In this document: positions 43,992 through 52,470 of the stretch, in pieces
How the letters are laid out: each line of letters starts with the position of its first letter
Numbering within the stretch: the stretch's first letter is position 1
DNA from: Streptomyces katrae
GTDB taxonomy: Bacteria; Actinomycetota; Actinomycetes; Streptomycetales; Streptomycetaceae
Reading direction: 5' to 3'
Assembly (NCBI RefSeq): GCF_002028425.1
Contig: NZ_CP020042.1
Coordinates: 310,001-374,000, forward strand
Length of the DNA: 64,000 bases
Notes under the pieces: generated by a model
Databases searched by the model: none
What the model was told of the DNA's origin: nothing
What the model saw: the letters and a program-made list of their open reading frames with translations, nothing else
Translations under genes and position numbers: made by a program

Positions 43992-44331
43992 AGATCCAAT
44001 CCCTCCTTGACGTGCTCGGCGTCCAGGAGGACGCCCTTCGGGCGCTGGCCGACGACCTGCGCACCCAGATCGAAAGACTGCACTTCCGGCTGCAGGATGC
44101 AGGATGCAGTCCCACCTCGAACACCTCGCGATCACGCGGAAGACCGTCACCGCCCTCGCCGACCGGCTCCCGGCCGCCCTGCCGCACCTGCCCGAGCACC
44201 CGAACTGCCTCCGCATCCTCGGTGTCTTCAACGACGCGACCGGACCACTTCGCGCCCGGGACGTCTGCGAAGCCCTCGACCACGAACTGCCGTCGAAGAA
44301 CGTCGAAGGCACCCGCGCCAAGCAGCAGTAG
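43988..44331 (+). pseudogene. Frameshifted coiled-coil/HTH protein carried by the IS
   Basis: The first frame reads KIQSLLDVLGVQEDALRALA and IERLHFRL (coiled coil). A frameshift near 44104 moves homology to LAITRKTVTALADRLP and LRARDVCEALDHELPSKNVE, a small winged-HTH seen in proteins encoded beside Streptomyces transposases. It ends early at 44331. Start coupling to the transposase suggests it is an accessory gene of the same element. Confidence 0.65.
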
Positions 44332-44372
44332 CCGCCGAGAACCGCGACGAGCAGCCCCACACCAGCCTCATC
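44325..44372 (+). repeat. Shared IS terminal sequence (copy 1)
   Basis: This 48-bp stretch matches 51697-51744 (opposite strand) at 45 of 48 positions, starting GCAGTAGCCGCC and ending CACACCAGCCTCATC. It marks the right end of the IS5-type element in both copies. Confidence 0.75.
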
Positions 44373-44432
44373 AGTGAGCCGATTTCTGCTGTGTCTGTTC
44401 CTGCGGACCGCACGACGCTAGCGTCGAGTCTC

Positions 44433-44957
44433 ATGATCGTATGGCTCAACGGCACCCACGGCGCGGGCAAGACGACGACCAGTGCGCTCGTGCAGCAGCT
44501 GATCCCGGATTCGCGGGTGTTCGACGCCGAGAAGGTCGGCGAGACGCTCATGGACATCACACCGGGGTTGCCCGCTACGGACAACTTCCAGCACTGGCCG
44601 CCATGGCGACCTCTTGTGGTCGAGACCGCCCGACGCGTTCTCGACTACACCGGCGGCACTCTGGTGATTCCCATGACCGTCCTGGTCGAGCAGTACTGGC
44701 GCGAGATCAGCTCGGGCCTTGCTCAGCATGCCATTCCGTTCCGGCACTTCGTCCTCCACGCCGACCAGGACACTCTCCGCGGGCGTATCGCGGGCGACAC
44801 TGTTGTTGGCCCCGACTCCCCGTTCCGTCTGCGATACCTCGGGCCCTACGCCGAGGCGGCCCGCACATGGCTGCATGAAGAGGCCGAGGTCGTCGACACC
44901 ACACACCTCACGCCTGCCCAGGCCGCCCTGCAGATCGCGGAGGCCGTCAAGAATTGA
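44433..44957 (+). CDS. TmrB-like P-loop nucleotide-binding protein
   Basis: A 174-aa ATP-binding protein. Walker A is GTHGAGKTT at residues 7-15. The pattern MIVWLNGTHGAGKT, RVFDAEKVGETL, DNFQHWPPWRPLVVETA and HFVLHADQDTLRGRI matches the TmrB family, whose Bacillus member gives tunicamycin resistance by binding the drug. Stand-alone actinobacterial homologues are probably small-molecule kinases or drug-binding proteins. It lies directly after an IS end, consistent with transferred resistance DNA. Confidence 0.8.
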   Translation: MIVWLNGTHGAGKTTTSALVQQLIPDSRVFDAEKVGETLMDITPGLPATDNFQHWPPWRPLVVETARRVLDYTGGTLVIPMTVLVEQYWREISSGLAQHAIPFRHFVLHADQDTLRGRIAGDTVVGPDSPFRLRYLGPYAEAARTWLHEEAEVVDTTHLTPAQAALQIAEAVKN

Positions 44958-45069
44958 AACGAACGGCCTGCGGCGTCAAAGCCTCGCAGGTGCCAAGAAG
45001 TCTGCTGATGTGACAACCAGCGGGCTTCGACCCAACCGGGAAACGGTCAACACCTCACGAACCGCTCTC

Positions 45070-45240
45070 TCAGGAGACCTCCAGGACCGCCTTGCCGTGA
45101 AGTCGTCGCTGAAGAAGGGCGGCAATGGCGTCGGCGGCTCCGTCCCAGCTGCCGCGCCATGAGATCTGCGGGTCGAGTGCGCCTGCGGCGGCGCGGTGGA
45201 CGAGCCAAGTCAGGTCAGGGGCGAGGCCCGTGCAAGCCGG
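45070..45240 (-). pseudogene. C-terminal remnant of a zinc-type alcohol dehydrogenase/quinone reductase
   Basis: Minus-strand codons read DLTWLVHRAAAGALDPQISW, then WDGAADAIAALLQRRLHGKA and VLEVS before a stop. This is the end of NADPH:quinone-reductase-like medium-chain dehydrogenases (D-P-x-I-x-W-R-G-S-W and final G-K-x-V-L-x-V). Nothing upstream in the frame continues the family, so only about 55 codons survive. Confidence 0.6.
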
Positions 45241-45751
45241 CAGGGAGGACGTGACGATCGAGCGGTGTGAGAACTCGGATGACGTCGCGGCCGCCTTCGA
45301 CCGCTTCCGCTCCCACACCCGCAGGCGCACTTTTCGCGCCGCCCTGGCTCGTAGCGAGGACGGCGAGCCTGCTGGAGTTCGGGGAAGGCGCCCCGTCATC
45401 ACGACGATGAGGGGCCGCGTTCGAACCTCCACCTTGTAGCAGGGGGCTGGGCATCCTGACGAGCGGCGCGCAGCCCATGCCGCCGCCCTGGCCGCCGAAG
45501 CCACCGGGCAAGCGGCGGCCACCGCCCGCGAGAACACGCCCGGCTGAGCTCAGCCCTGTCGGCGATCCTGCTGGTGCAAGGGTCGACTGACCGGCGTGCA
45601 TCTGGTCATGTTCAGCTGGGACCAAGGGTGGTCCGGAAGGGGCCTTTGATCACGACCTGATGCGCTCCCCGGCGCGCGGCGGTTGGTCTCGGGCCGAACC
45701 GTCCGTCCCGGGTTTCGGCCGCGACGCGAACCGATCCCCCCGGGAGTGCCC
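45241..45751. other. Scrambled intergenic region without a supported gene
   Basis: About 510 bp with several short open frames but no recognisable family. The sequence looks like debris of former genes. One plus-strand stretch, RRAAHAAALAAEATGQAAA before a stop near 45545, has the look of a helical protein C-terminus. No terminal repeats were identified. Confidence 0.4.
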
Positions 45752-46420
45752 TCAGGGACCGCCCGCGCCCGGGTCGTGGGCTCGTTTGCGCCGGTAGTGG
45801 GTCCGGCCCTTGGCCGAGCTCCCGCACGTGGCCATGGAGCACCAGCGGCGGCGGCCGCCCCGGGAGCTGTCGATGAACATCCAGCCGCATCGAAGGCCCG
45901 GGCAGACGCGGGTGCGATCCAGCGGCAGCGACCGAAGCAGGTCGAACGCCTGCAGGGCGAGTTCGTGGTGGAGGTAGTCAAGCCCCGATGCCCCGATGCC
46001 GGCCTGAAGCTGCGGCAGGTTCCCGCTGACAGTGAGACGCGCGCTGGCGACCGCGCGCTTCCAGTGGTCACCGACCTGGTCGACCGCTTCCGCGGGAACC
46101 GGCCCGCCTGGCTGGATCAGCGCCGCGATCAGGTCGTGCAGGGCTTCGCGCAGCTCGCGGATGCGGTCCAGGGCCTGCTCGGCGCTGCCGGGCTCGCTTT
46201 CGGCCAGCCGCAGCAGTTCCGTGAGGTCGGCGGCGGCGAAGTGACCGGTGAGGGCGGCCCATTCCAGCAGGCGCGGGTAGCCGTCGAGCCAGTCGGTCGG
46301 CTCCGCGTCACGTGCCGTCACCGTGTTCACCAGGTCGATGGCGACGTGCCCGCCGACCAGGTCGCGGCGCCTGAAGGTGTGGGGCCGGACGGCTTTCGTC
46401 ACGCGTGGACCGCCTTTCAT
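45752..46420 (-). CDS. CGNR zinc-finger (ABATE-domain) regulator
   Basis: A 222-aa protein of the DUF1470/CGNR family. The N-terminal ABATE domain contains HVAIDLVNTVTARDAEPTDW. The C-terminal zinc finger is CPGLRCGWMF, then RRRWCSMATCGSSAKGRTHY, where the eponymous CGNR is CGSS. These are putative DNA-binding regulators. ATG 46420 is chosen; the family start ValThr-rich segment follows closely. It is divergent from the arginase-family operon with a 9-bp inverted repeat between them. Confidence 0.88.
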   Translation of the reverse strand: MKGGPRVTKAVRPHTFRRRDLVGGHVAIDLVNTVTARDAEPTDWLDGYPRLLEWAALTGHFAAADLTELLRLAESEPGSAEQALDRIRELREALHDLIAALIQPGGPVPAEAVDQVGDHWKRAVASARLTVSGNLPQLQAGIGASGLDYLHHELALQAFDLLRSLPLDRTRVCPGLRCGWMFIDSSRGGRRRWCSMATCGSSAKGRTHYRRKRAHDPGAGGP

Positions 46421-46436
46421 CGCTTGCCTCGGTTCG

Positions 46437-46468
46437 TCCAACCAGTGTACTGATGTTATCTGGTTGGA
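46437..46468. promoter_or_regulatory. Inverted-repeat operator between CGNR gene and arginase operon
   Basis: TCCAACCAG (46437-46445) and CTGGTTGGA (46460-46468) are perfect 9-bp arms with a 14-bp AT-rich centre. The site lies in the 75-bp gap of the divergent pair and can control both genes, probably by binding the CGNR protein. Confidence 0.7.
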
Positions 46469-46495
46469 ATACCTCCCGACTGATAGGAGACACCC

Positions 46496-47419
46496 ATGGC
46501 TGGCGGTGTCCAGCTCATCTCGGCCCCCTGGAATCTCGGCCTGCGACCGCCCGAGCCGGGGCGCGAGCCCGGCACGTGGCGGGCGCCGCAGGCACTGCTG
46601 TCGGCAGGGCTGGCAGTACGTCTGCGGCCCGCCGAAGTGGTAGAACTCGACCGTCCTCCCTATGAGTTCGACGCGCAGTCGGCGACCCGCATCCGCAACG
46701 GGGTGACCATCCGCGAGCACGCGCTGCGGCTCGGCGAGGCAGTCCACGCCGCACTCGCCGCCTCCCGGTTCCCGGTCGTCCTGGGCGGCGACTGCAGCAT
46801 CCTGCTGGGGTGCCTGTCGGGGGCCCGGCGCCACGGACGCTGCGGCCTGGTTCACCTCGACGGGCACAGCGACTTCCGCCACCCCGGCAACTACGACGCC
46901 GGTTCGGCCCTCGGCTCGGCGGCCGGGATGGATCTGGCCCTGGCCACCGGCCGCGGCGAACTGCTGCTCACCCACTGGCCACAGGTGGGCCGACCGCTGG
47001 TCGCCGACGAGGACGTGGTCCAGATCGGCGACCGGGAGGACGAGGGGGCACCCCCGGTCACCCGGTTCAGCGCGCAGGAGATCCAGCGGATCGGCATCAG
47101 CGCTCTGAGCCGGCAGGTCATCCGCCACCTGGAACGGCGCGAGCTGGACCGCGTCTGGCTCCACCTCGACCTCGACGTACTCGACGAACGTGTCCTGCCC
47201 GCAGTGGACTCCCCGGGCCGTCCCGGCCTGGACTTCGCCCAGCTCACCGCCCTCGTCTCGGCCCTGGCCGGCACCGGCCGGGTGGTGGGGCTCGACGTTG
47301 CCGTCTACGATCCGGACCTCGACCCGGACCGTGCGTACGCCGCCCCCATCGTCGACTGCCTCGCCTCAGCCCTGGCCCCGCTTGCAACCGAGGAGACGAC
47401 CGAGGAGACGCACGCATGA
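46496..47419 (+). CDS. Arginase/agmatinase family ureohydrolase-like protein
   Basis: A 307-aa manganese-type hydrolase. Metal-binding motifs are GGDCS (C100 replaces the usual His), HLDGHSDF (D122, H124, D126) and HLDLDVLD (D225, D227). Ureohydrolases split guanidino or formimino compounds. The Cys-for-His change at the first metal ligand occurs in a subset of the superfamily and may shift metal or substrate. The ATG is preceded by GATAGGAGACACCC. Its stop overlaps the next gene's ATG (ATGA). It is divergent from the CGNR regulator. Confidence 0.87.
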   Translation: MAGGVQLISAPWNLGLRPPEPGREPGTWRAPQALLSAGLAVRLRPAEVVELDRPPYEFDAQSATRIRNGVTIREHALRLGEAVHAALAASRFPVVLGGDCSILLGCLSGARRHGRCGLVHLDGHSDFRHPGNYDAGSALGSAAGMDLALATGRGELLLTHWPQVGRPLVADEDVVQIGDREDEGAPPVTRFSAQEIQRIGISALSRQVIRHLERRELDRVWLHLDLDVLDERVLPAVDSPGRPGLDFAQLTALVSALAGTGRVVGLDVAVYDPDLDPDRAYAAPIVDCLASALAPLATEETTEETHA

Positions 47420-47979
47420 AGACGCTGCTCGCCGACGGCCCCGACGACCTGTACGCGACCGAGATGGAGCAGTTCGGTCGCCTGTCCGGACACTGGGCGA
47501 CCCGGATCACCTACTACCCCGCCGACGGCTCACCGGTCCGCCACGTCAGCGGCGAATGGGAGTTCGGCTACGCCCTGGAGGGCAGAGCGGTCCTGGACGT
47601 CTGGCGATGGCCCGGGCGCGCGGAACTCCCCGCCGCAGGTCGCGCTCCGGACCAGGAATGCGGGCTGTGCGTGCGGATCTGGGATCCGCGCCTGCAACTG
47701 TGGCGGTTCACCTTCCACGGCACCGCCCGCGGCGACCTCGTGCACATGTACGCCCGCCGGATCGACGAAGAGATCGTCATGGAACGCGCGGCCGGCGGCG
47801 ACCTCATCCGCTGGACCTTCGCCGACTTCACCGCCGACACATTCCACTGGCGCAACGAACGGTCGGCCGACGGCGGACACACCTGGCGGCTCGACCAACA
47901 GGTCGACGCCCGCCGCCTGCTGAGTCCCGCTCAGGGCGAACACGGGACCGTCAGTCAGGCCGGGGATGTCCGCGGGTGA
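47416..47979 (+). CDS. Unknown protein co-encoded with the arginase-like enzyme
   Basis: A 187-aa soluble protein starting at an ATGA overlap with the arginase-family gene. Sequence such as WEFGYALEGRAVLDVWRWPG, CGLCVRIWDPRLQLWRFTFH and DTFHWRNERSADGGHTWRLD is beta-rich and resembles DUF1579-like or lipocalin-type small-molecule-binding proteins. No catalytic residues are evident. Tight coupling suggests it binds the substrate or product of the hydrolase. Confidence 0.7.
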   Translation: MKTLLADGPDDLYATEMEQFGRLSGHWATRITYYPADGSPVRHVSGEWEFGYALEGRAVLDVWRWPGRAELPAAGRAPDQECGLCVRIWDPRLQLWRFTFHGTARGDLVHMYARRIDEEIVMERAAGGDLIRWTFADFTADTFHWRNERSADGGHTWRLDQQVDARRLLSPAQGEHGTVSQAGDVRG

Positions 47980-48082
47980 GGAGTGCCCGCCGGAGGTGTC
48001 CGGCAGTTGTGCAGATCTCCACGGTGTCACGAGGTTGCGCGGGGCGGCCGTCATCCTGGCGGGACTGCGGCATCATGATCGG

Positions 48083-48676
48083 ATGACCCTTCCGATACCT
48101 GATGTTGTTCCCGCGGGCCGGATGAGCGGGACAGGCCAGCCCGTGATCGGCCTGGCCGGAGGCCTCGAGCTGCGGCCATGGGCTGCCGATGACGCCGTGG
48201 TCCTCGCGGGCTCGTGCCAGGATCCGGACGTGCAGCACTGGAACCGGCCGGGCCACCTGTCGGTGGATGACGCCCGGGACAGGATCGCGCGATGGGGGAA
48301 GCGATGGCAGACCGAGGAGGCAGCGATCTGGGCGATCGCCGAGCCTCAAGGCGGCAGCCCCGTGGGCCTCGTCGGTCTCGGCGACCTCGACCTTGCCGGA
48401 GGCAGTGCCGAGTTCCTCTACTGGCTGCTTCCCGCCGGCCGGGGTCACGGGGCCATGGCCGACGCCGTTGTCCGTGTCAGCCGCTGGGCCTTGGACGACC
48501 TCGGTCTGCACCGCCTGCGGATCACCCACTCCGTAGCCAACACCGCCTCCTGCCGCGTGGCGACGAAAGCGGGATTCACCCTCGAAGGCAAGATGCGAAG
48601 CGCCCTGCTGCACTCGGACGGCTGGCATGACGAACATCTGCATGCGCGTGTCCAGGGTGACGCCTGGCCGCAGTGA
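48083..48676 (+). CDS. GNAT family N-acetyltransferase
   Basis: A 197-aa acetyltransferase of the RimJ/RimL type. LRPWAADDAVVLAGSCQDPD is the usual start. The acetyl-CoA loop is WLLPAGRGHGAMADAVVRVS, and RITHSVANTASCRVATKAGF EGKMR is the conserved end. The target (ribosomal protein N-terminus, antibiotic or metabolite) is unknown. ATG 48083 is used; an internal ATG at 48122 would still keep the domain. Confidence 0.87.
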   Translation: MTLPIPDVVPAGRMSGTGQPVIGLAGGLELRPWAADDAVVLAGSCQDPDVQHWNRPGHLSVDDARDRIARWGKRWQTEEAAIWAIAEPQGGSPVGLVGLGDLDLAGGSAEFLYWLLPAGRGHGAMADAVVRVSRWALDDLGLHRLRITHSVANTASCRVATKAGFTLEGKMRSALLHSDGWHDEHLHARVQGDAWPQ

Positions 48677-48967
48677 GGACGCCGGTCATTCAGCGGCGTG
48701 CCTCCGCGATCCCCCCGACGTGAGCGGCCGCCGGCCGTCGACGTGGCCGCTCCCTGGCCTCTGCCCTCTGCCCTTCGCTTCGAGAGACCTCGGAGGCCAT
48801 TGCGCCGCCCGGAAGTAAGTCGCTCAGGATGGACGCGCCGCCTGGCGCCGGGGCGCAAGAGGCCTAAGGTGGCGAGGCGGTCCCGATACAGGACCGAGAC
48901 CGAGCTGACCAAGCGCCGACGACCATGGAAGACTCAGTCCGACGCCGCGTTCGCGCCTGCTAGTCCC
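48677..48967. other. Gap without a gene
   Basis: About 290 bp between the GNAT gene and the IS terminal repeat. No frame with family similarity, repeat or obvious terminator is seen. Confidence 0.4.
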
Positions 48968-48976
48968 GTACTTCGC

Positions 48977-49001
48977 GGGTCACCGTTTCAGGTCTGTGGC
49001 C
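48977..49001 (+). repeat. IS end repeat, outer copy
   Basis: GGGTCACCGTTTCAGGTCTG and the following five bases match 49527-49551 in 23 of 25 positions. It encodes the last codons and stop of the GNAT gene on the minus strand. Confidence 0.8.
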
Positions 49002-49477
49002 AGTGGCTTTACGGCTCCGGTCGCCGGGTCGGCCGGAGCCGTCGAAGGTGCCTGTGTGATCATCATCAGCTTCTCTGGTTCGGACACGGCTGAGAAGCCG
49101 GCATGTGCGTAGACCTCATGGGCGTCCAACGTGGAGAGCATCAGCCGCTTCAGTCGGTAGGGCTCCAGTGCCGCGACGACCGACTCGGCCAGCCAGGTGC
49201 CGATGCCCTGGCCACGTGCCTCGCGGGCGACGTAGACGTCGCAGAGCCAGCCGAAGGTGGCGTAGTCCGTGACGACTCGGGCGAAGGCGAGTTGCTCGGC
49301 GGTGTCCGGGACGTAGACACCGAAGACGAGCGAGTGCTCGATCGAGCGCGCCACGGTCTCGCGGCTCCGGCCCAGGGCCCAGAAGGCGTCGGTGGAAAGC
49401 CAGTGGTGCACGCGGTCGAGGTCGATGCGCGCGGGGTCGGTGTCGAGGGTTAGGCCGTCGGCCCTGGTCGTGATCAC
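48980..49477 (-). CDS. GNAT family N-acetyltransferase (IS passenger)
   Basis: A 165-aa single-domain GNAT. The acetyl-CoA-binding motif is VYVAREARGQGIGTWLAESV, and LKRLMLSTLDAHEVYAHAGF is the conserved motif B. The GTG start at 49477 is directly before the domain. The last 20 residues (STAPADPATGAVKPL and following) go beyond the normal domain end, and the final DLKR and stop are supplied by the IS terminal sequence. That shows the gene was joined to the IS end by recombination. The substrate is unknown. Confidence 0.87.
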   Translation of the reverse strand: MITTRADGLTLDTDPARIDLDRVHHWLSTDAFWALGRSRETVARSIEHSLVFGVYVPDTAEQLAFARVVTDYATFGWLCDVYVAREARGQGIGTWLAESVVAALEPYRLKRLMLSTLDAHEVYAHAGFSAVSEPEKLMMITQAPSTAPADPATGAVKPLATDLKR

Positions 49478-49526
49478 GGCCCCCGATCCTACGGTGCTGG
49501 CCCCGAGGGCAGTGCCTGCACTGCAG

Positions 49527-49551
49527 GGGTCGCCGTTTCAAGTCTGTGGCC
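49527..49551 (+). repeat. IS end repeat, inner copy
   Basis: The inner copy of the end sequence covers the transposase stop codon (TTGA on the minus strand). It is the likely original terminus of the element. Confidence 0.75.
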
Positions 49552-50576
49552 GGCGGGTTCGGGTGACTTCGATGCCGAGGAGGTCGAGGAGGTGGAGTTG
49601 GACGCCGCGGGTGATCTGGACGGTGGGCGCGTCGGTGACCTTGCCGATCCGCAAGGTGAGTTCGCCGAGGTGGTAGAGGATCATCCGGCCGGTGGGCCGC
49701 ACCCGGCGGTTGTCCGGGTAGAGGCCGCCCATCGTCTGCTCGGGCCCCAGGGCTTGTCTGACCTGGCGTTCGATCAGGCAGAACACCAGCAGGGCCAGGC
49801 AGATCACCTGGATCAGCGCGGCGACGCGGTGGTTGTGCTGCACGAACAGCGGTGTGACCGCCAGGGGTCCCCTGAATTCCGCGCACCGGCGCTCGACCGA
49901 GCCCTGCCCTTTGTACTGGACCAGGACCTGGCCCGGGTCGGCCTGCTCGGGTGTCAGCGCGGTCAGCAGCGCGTACCAGCCGTCGGCCGCGGCCTCGTCG
50001 TCCAGGACCTGTTGGTCGAAGTGCCAGGCCAGGGTGGGTCGCCCGGTATCGTCCCGGCCAATGTCGGTGCGTAGGCAGGAGGCGACCCGGCGGGTTCTGG
50101 TGATCACCCCGATCCGTTCGGCGATCTTCTTCTCGGTGTTGCAGCACTTCCCGCCGGCTCCGTTCCTGACCTTGTCCAGGTCCTCGGTCGCACGGGCGAG
50201 GTGTTTGACACGGGCCGCTTGCTGGCCTGCGGCGTTGCCGGTGGAGTGGACCAGGATCCGGCGCGCTTCCATTACTGCTGGCCGGCCTCGATACCCAGGA
50301 CTTCCTCCACCGCCCAGGTCCGGCCCCGGTCGGCGACCCGAATCAACGGCGCGGGCGAGGTCAGCCGTTCGCCACCAGCGCCTCGATCACCTGGCCGTGC
50401 GTCAGGTGCGCGCTCCCACCACCCGGGCACAGCCCGTCGACGATCCCGGCCACATCAAGGCGGCGCAGAAACTCGGCAGCGACGGGCAGAGCGCCCAGAC
50501 GCTTCTCCACCACAGACGTCACCACGCACTCAAGGCGCTGACGCTGGGACCGAGGCCGCGGGGACCGGGAAGTCAT
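49538..50576 (-). pseudogene. Degenerate IS4/IS1634-type transposase
   Basis: The N-terminal frame from ATG 50576 reads KRLGALPVAAEFLRRLDVAG and HLTHGQVIEALVANG to a premature stop at 50361. Homology continues in another frame (LTSPAPLIRVADRGRTWAVE). After an internal deletion, the 49538-50272 frame gives the C-terminal half: QVLVQYKGQGSVERRCAEFR, HNHRVAALIQVICLALLVFC and LIERQ. The Y-K-x-x-x-x-x-E-R-R signature with catalytic Glu is kept, but the Asp-containing middle is gone. Confidence 0.8.
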
Positions 50577-50810
50577 CGAGACACCCAGATAACGCCCGCA
50601 GCCCCACGCCGGACACCGTCGAGCCCTCAACTCCATCCGATTCAACGACCCGCGAAGTACAGGGCTGGTCCGTCCGGCTGATGCGACCACCGACGACTCC
50701 ACGGTGAGCCTGGCGCCTCCTGCCCGTCGGCCACGAGAACAACCACTACCGCACGCCCGCCTCTTGATCACCAGGTGCCAGGTGTGGTCTTCTCCTGGCA
50801 AGGGGGAAAG

Positions 50811-51701
50811 ATGTCGACCTTGTGGACCCGGCTCACCGGCTGGCTGACGCTGCTGGCAGGCTTGTACGCGGCTGTGCACAGCCTGCTCATCGCGATCCTG
50901 CCGTCCGGCCTCGGCGCGACCACCGCCGAACGGCTGCTCCCGACCGGCATCGCGATCCTGTGCGGGACGGCCTGGCTGACCGCCTCCGTCGCCGCCCGGC
51001 CGAGGACGGCGAGCTGGCTCTGGGAGCCGCGCCCCTCGCGCATCCTCCCGATCGTGCTCGGCATCACGGTGGTGCTCACCTCCGCCGCAGCGTTGGTGCA
51101 GGCCAGTGGCCCGGACGGTGCGGACGGCCGCCAGCTGCGGAGCATCCACCAGGCCGGCGCCGTCGAACGCGACGTGAAGATCCTCGCACTTCGTTCGGAG
51201 CCCCGCAGGCTCGCCAGGGTCAACAGATCGAACATCTACCGCACAGCGGTCGACCTCTCGGTGCCCTTCGTGGACGGTCCGCGCACGGTCACTGTGGACG
51301 TCGAGACCCCGGGCCCGGCGCTCATCGGCGAGGAGATATCGGTTCAGTACGCGCCCACCGCCCCCGGCCTGGGCGTCCGGCCGTACGAACACACCTCGCT
51401 CAGTGGTTTCATGCTGCCGTGGATCCTGGGTCTCGCCGTCGCCGGTCTGGTCTTCTGCCCGGCAATACTCGCCGGCCAACGCCGCCGGGTCCACCAATGG
51501 CGGCGCTTCCGTCCCGCTGTGCACCTGCCCGCCATCGGGCTCCTGCTGGTCGGCACCGGGCTTTCCGCATACGTCGCGCTGGCGCTGCCTCCCCCACTGG
51601 TGGGGTGGCTGCTGGCGCTGACCGCCGCAGCCACCCCTTGGATCGCCCTCATGGTGCCCACTCGGAGGGCGGTTCGTGAGGCGATGGCCGTTTCCCGATG
51701 A
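50811..51701 (+). CDS. Membrane protein of unknown function
   Basis: A 296-aa protein with two N-terminal hydrophobic segments (WLTLLAGLYAAVHSLLIAIL; LPTGIAILCGTAWLTASVAA) and a third near 80-100. An extracellular-looking loop at 105-205 follows (VDLSVPFVDGPRTVTVDVET), then three more hydrophobic segments. This resembles DUF3592-like membrane proteins, but no firm family is recognised. AAGGGGGAAAG precedes ATG 50811. Its stop codon lies inside the end sequence of the neighbouring IS5 remnant, so the true C-terminus may have been altered by the insertion. Confidence 0.65.
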   Translation: MSTLWTRLTGWLTLLAGLYAAVHSLLIAILPSGLGATTAERLLPTGIAILCGTAWLTASVAARPRTASWLWEPRPSRILPIVLGITVVLTSAAALVQASGPDGADGRQLRSIHQAGAVERDVKILALRSEPRRLARVNRSNIYRTAVDLSVPFVDGPRTVTVDVETPGPALIGEEISVQYAPTAPGLGVRPYEHTSLSGFMLPWILGLAVAGLVFCPAILAGQRRRVHQWRRFRPAVHLPAIGLLLVGTGLSAYVALALPPPLVGWLLALTAAATPWIALMVPTRRAVREAMAVSR

Positions 51702-52360
51702 GGCTGGTGTGGGACTGCTGGTCGCGGTTCTTGGCGGCTACTGCCTTATGGTGAAGCTGCCGACGTCGACCTCCGTGAGGATGTGGAGCTTGACAGACGT
51801 TTCATGGGGGTGTTCGCGCCGGTGAGGCGGCGGGCCATGACTTGGGGCATCGCCCAGCAGACGCGGGAAGCGGATGGGACGGGCGGTGCTCGTGGTCGCG
51901 GACCAGACGCCGGTGGAGTATCAGGATTCCGTAGGTCCGCTCGACCTCCACCGCTTCGGCTGAGACGCATGCCTTCTCCTGCGGCTTGCGTTCGGCGATC
52001 TCGAGGTGGATGCCCAGGCCGGCTCCATGCGCAAGGACCTGGTTCTTGAAGCCCTGGTGGACCAGAGCCTTCTCGGCTGTGCCGCCGGTGCGCTCGGCGG
52101 CTTGGTCCAGCAGGGCGACGCCCGCGGCGCTGTCGTGGGTGTTCGCGGCCGGCACGATCACCGCGATGACAAGCCGAGCACGTCCACGGCCAGTCCTCGC
52201 TTGCGGCCCGGCCCTTCTTCGCCGGGTCCCGGCCGGTCGTGGAGGAGGGGACCCCGGCGGCCGCCTGGACACTCTTGGTGTCCAGCACCATCAGGGTCGG
52301 GTCCTCTGATCGGCGGCACGTTCACGGACCTGGCAGCGCAGGAGTTCGTGGAGGGTGCTG
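51697..52360 (-). pseudogene. IS5-family transposase remnant (copy 2)
   Basis: The minus strand shows pieces of the same transposase as at 43.6 kb in several frames: ALRCQVRERAADQ, MVLDTKSVQAAAGVPSSTTG, ARLVIAVIVPAANTHDSAAG, EVERTYGILILHRRLVRDHE and SRVCWAMPQVMARRLTGANT. At least three frameshifts and a missing N-terminus make it inactive. The end sequence at 51697-51744 matches copy 1, but the coiled-coil accessory gene is deleted. Confidence 0.85.
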
Positions 52361-52470
52361 GGCGCGACCGCGGCTACGACCACGACAAATCTCCCGGCGA
52401 CGCGACGCCTGGACTCCCGACGGGAGTTTCACGACAGGCACGGCCTACCTTGACAGCGCGCTGGCCTACC

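Larger units (their letters stand above)
48968..50660 (-). mobile_element. IS element with terminal inverted repeats enclosing a GNAT passenger gene
   Basis: GTACTTCGCGGGTC (48968-48981) and its exact reverse complement GACCCGCGAAGTAC (50647-50660) bound a 1.69-kb unit. Inside are a decayed transposase (49538-50576) and, beyond its 3' end, a GNAT gene (48980-49477). A second, diverged copy of the end sequence lies directly after the transposase (49527-49551), so the outer left end duplicates the original IS end and captures the GNAT gene. Confidence 0.7.
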
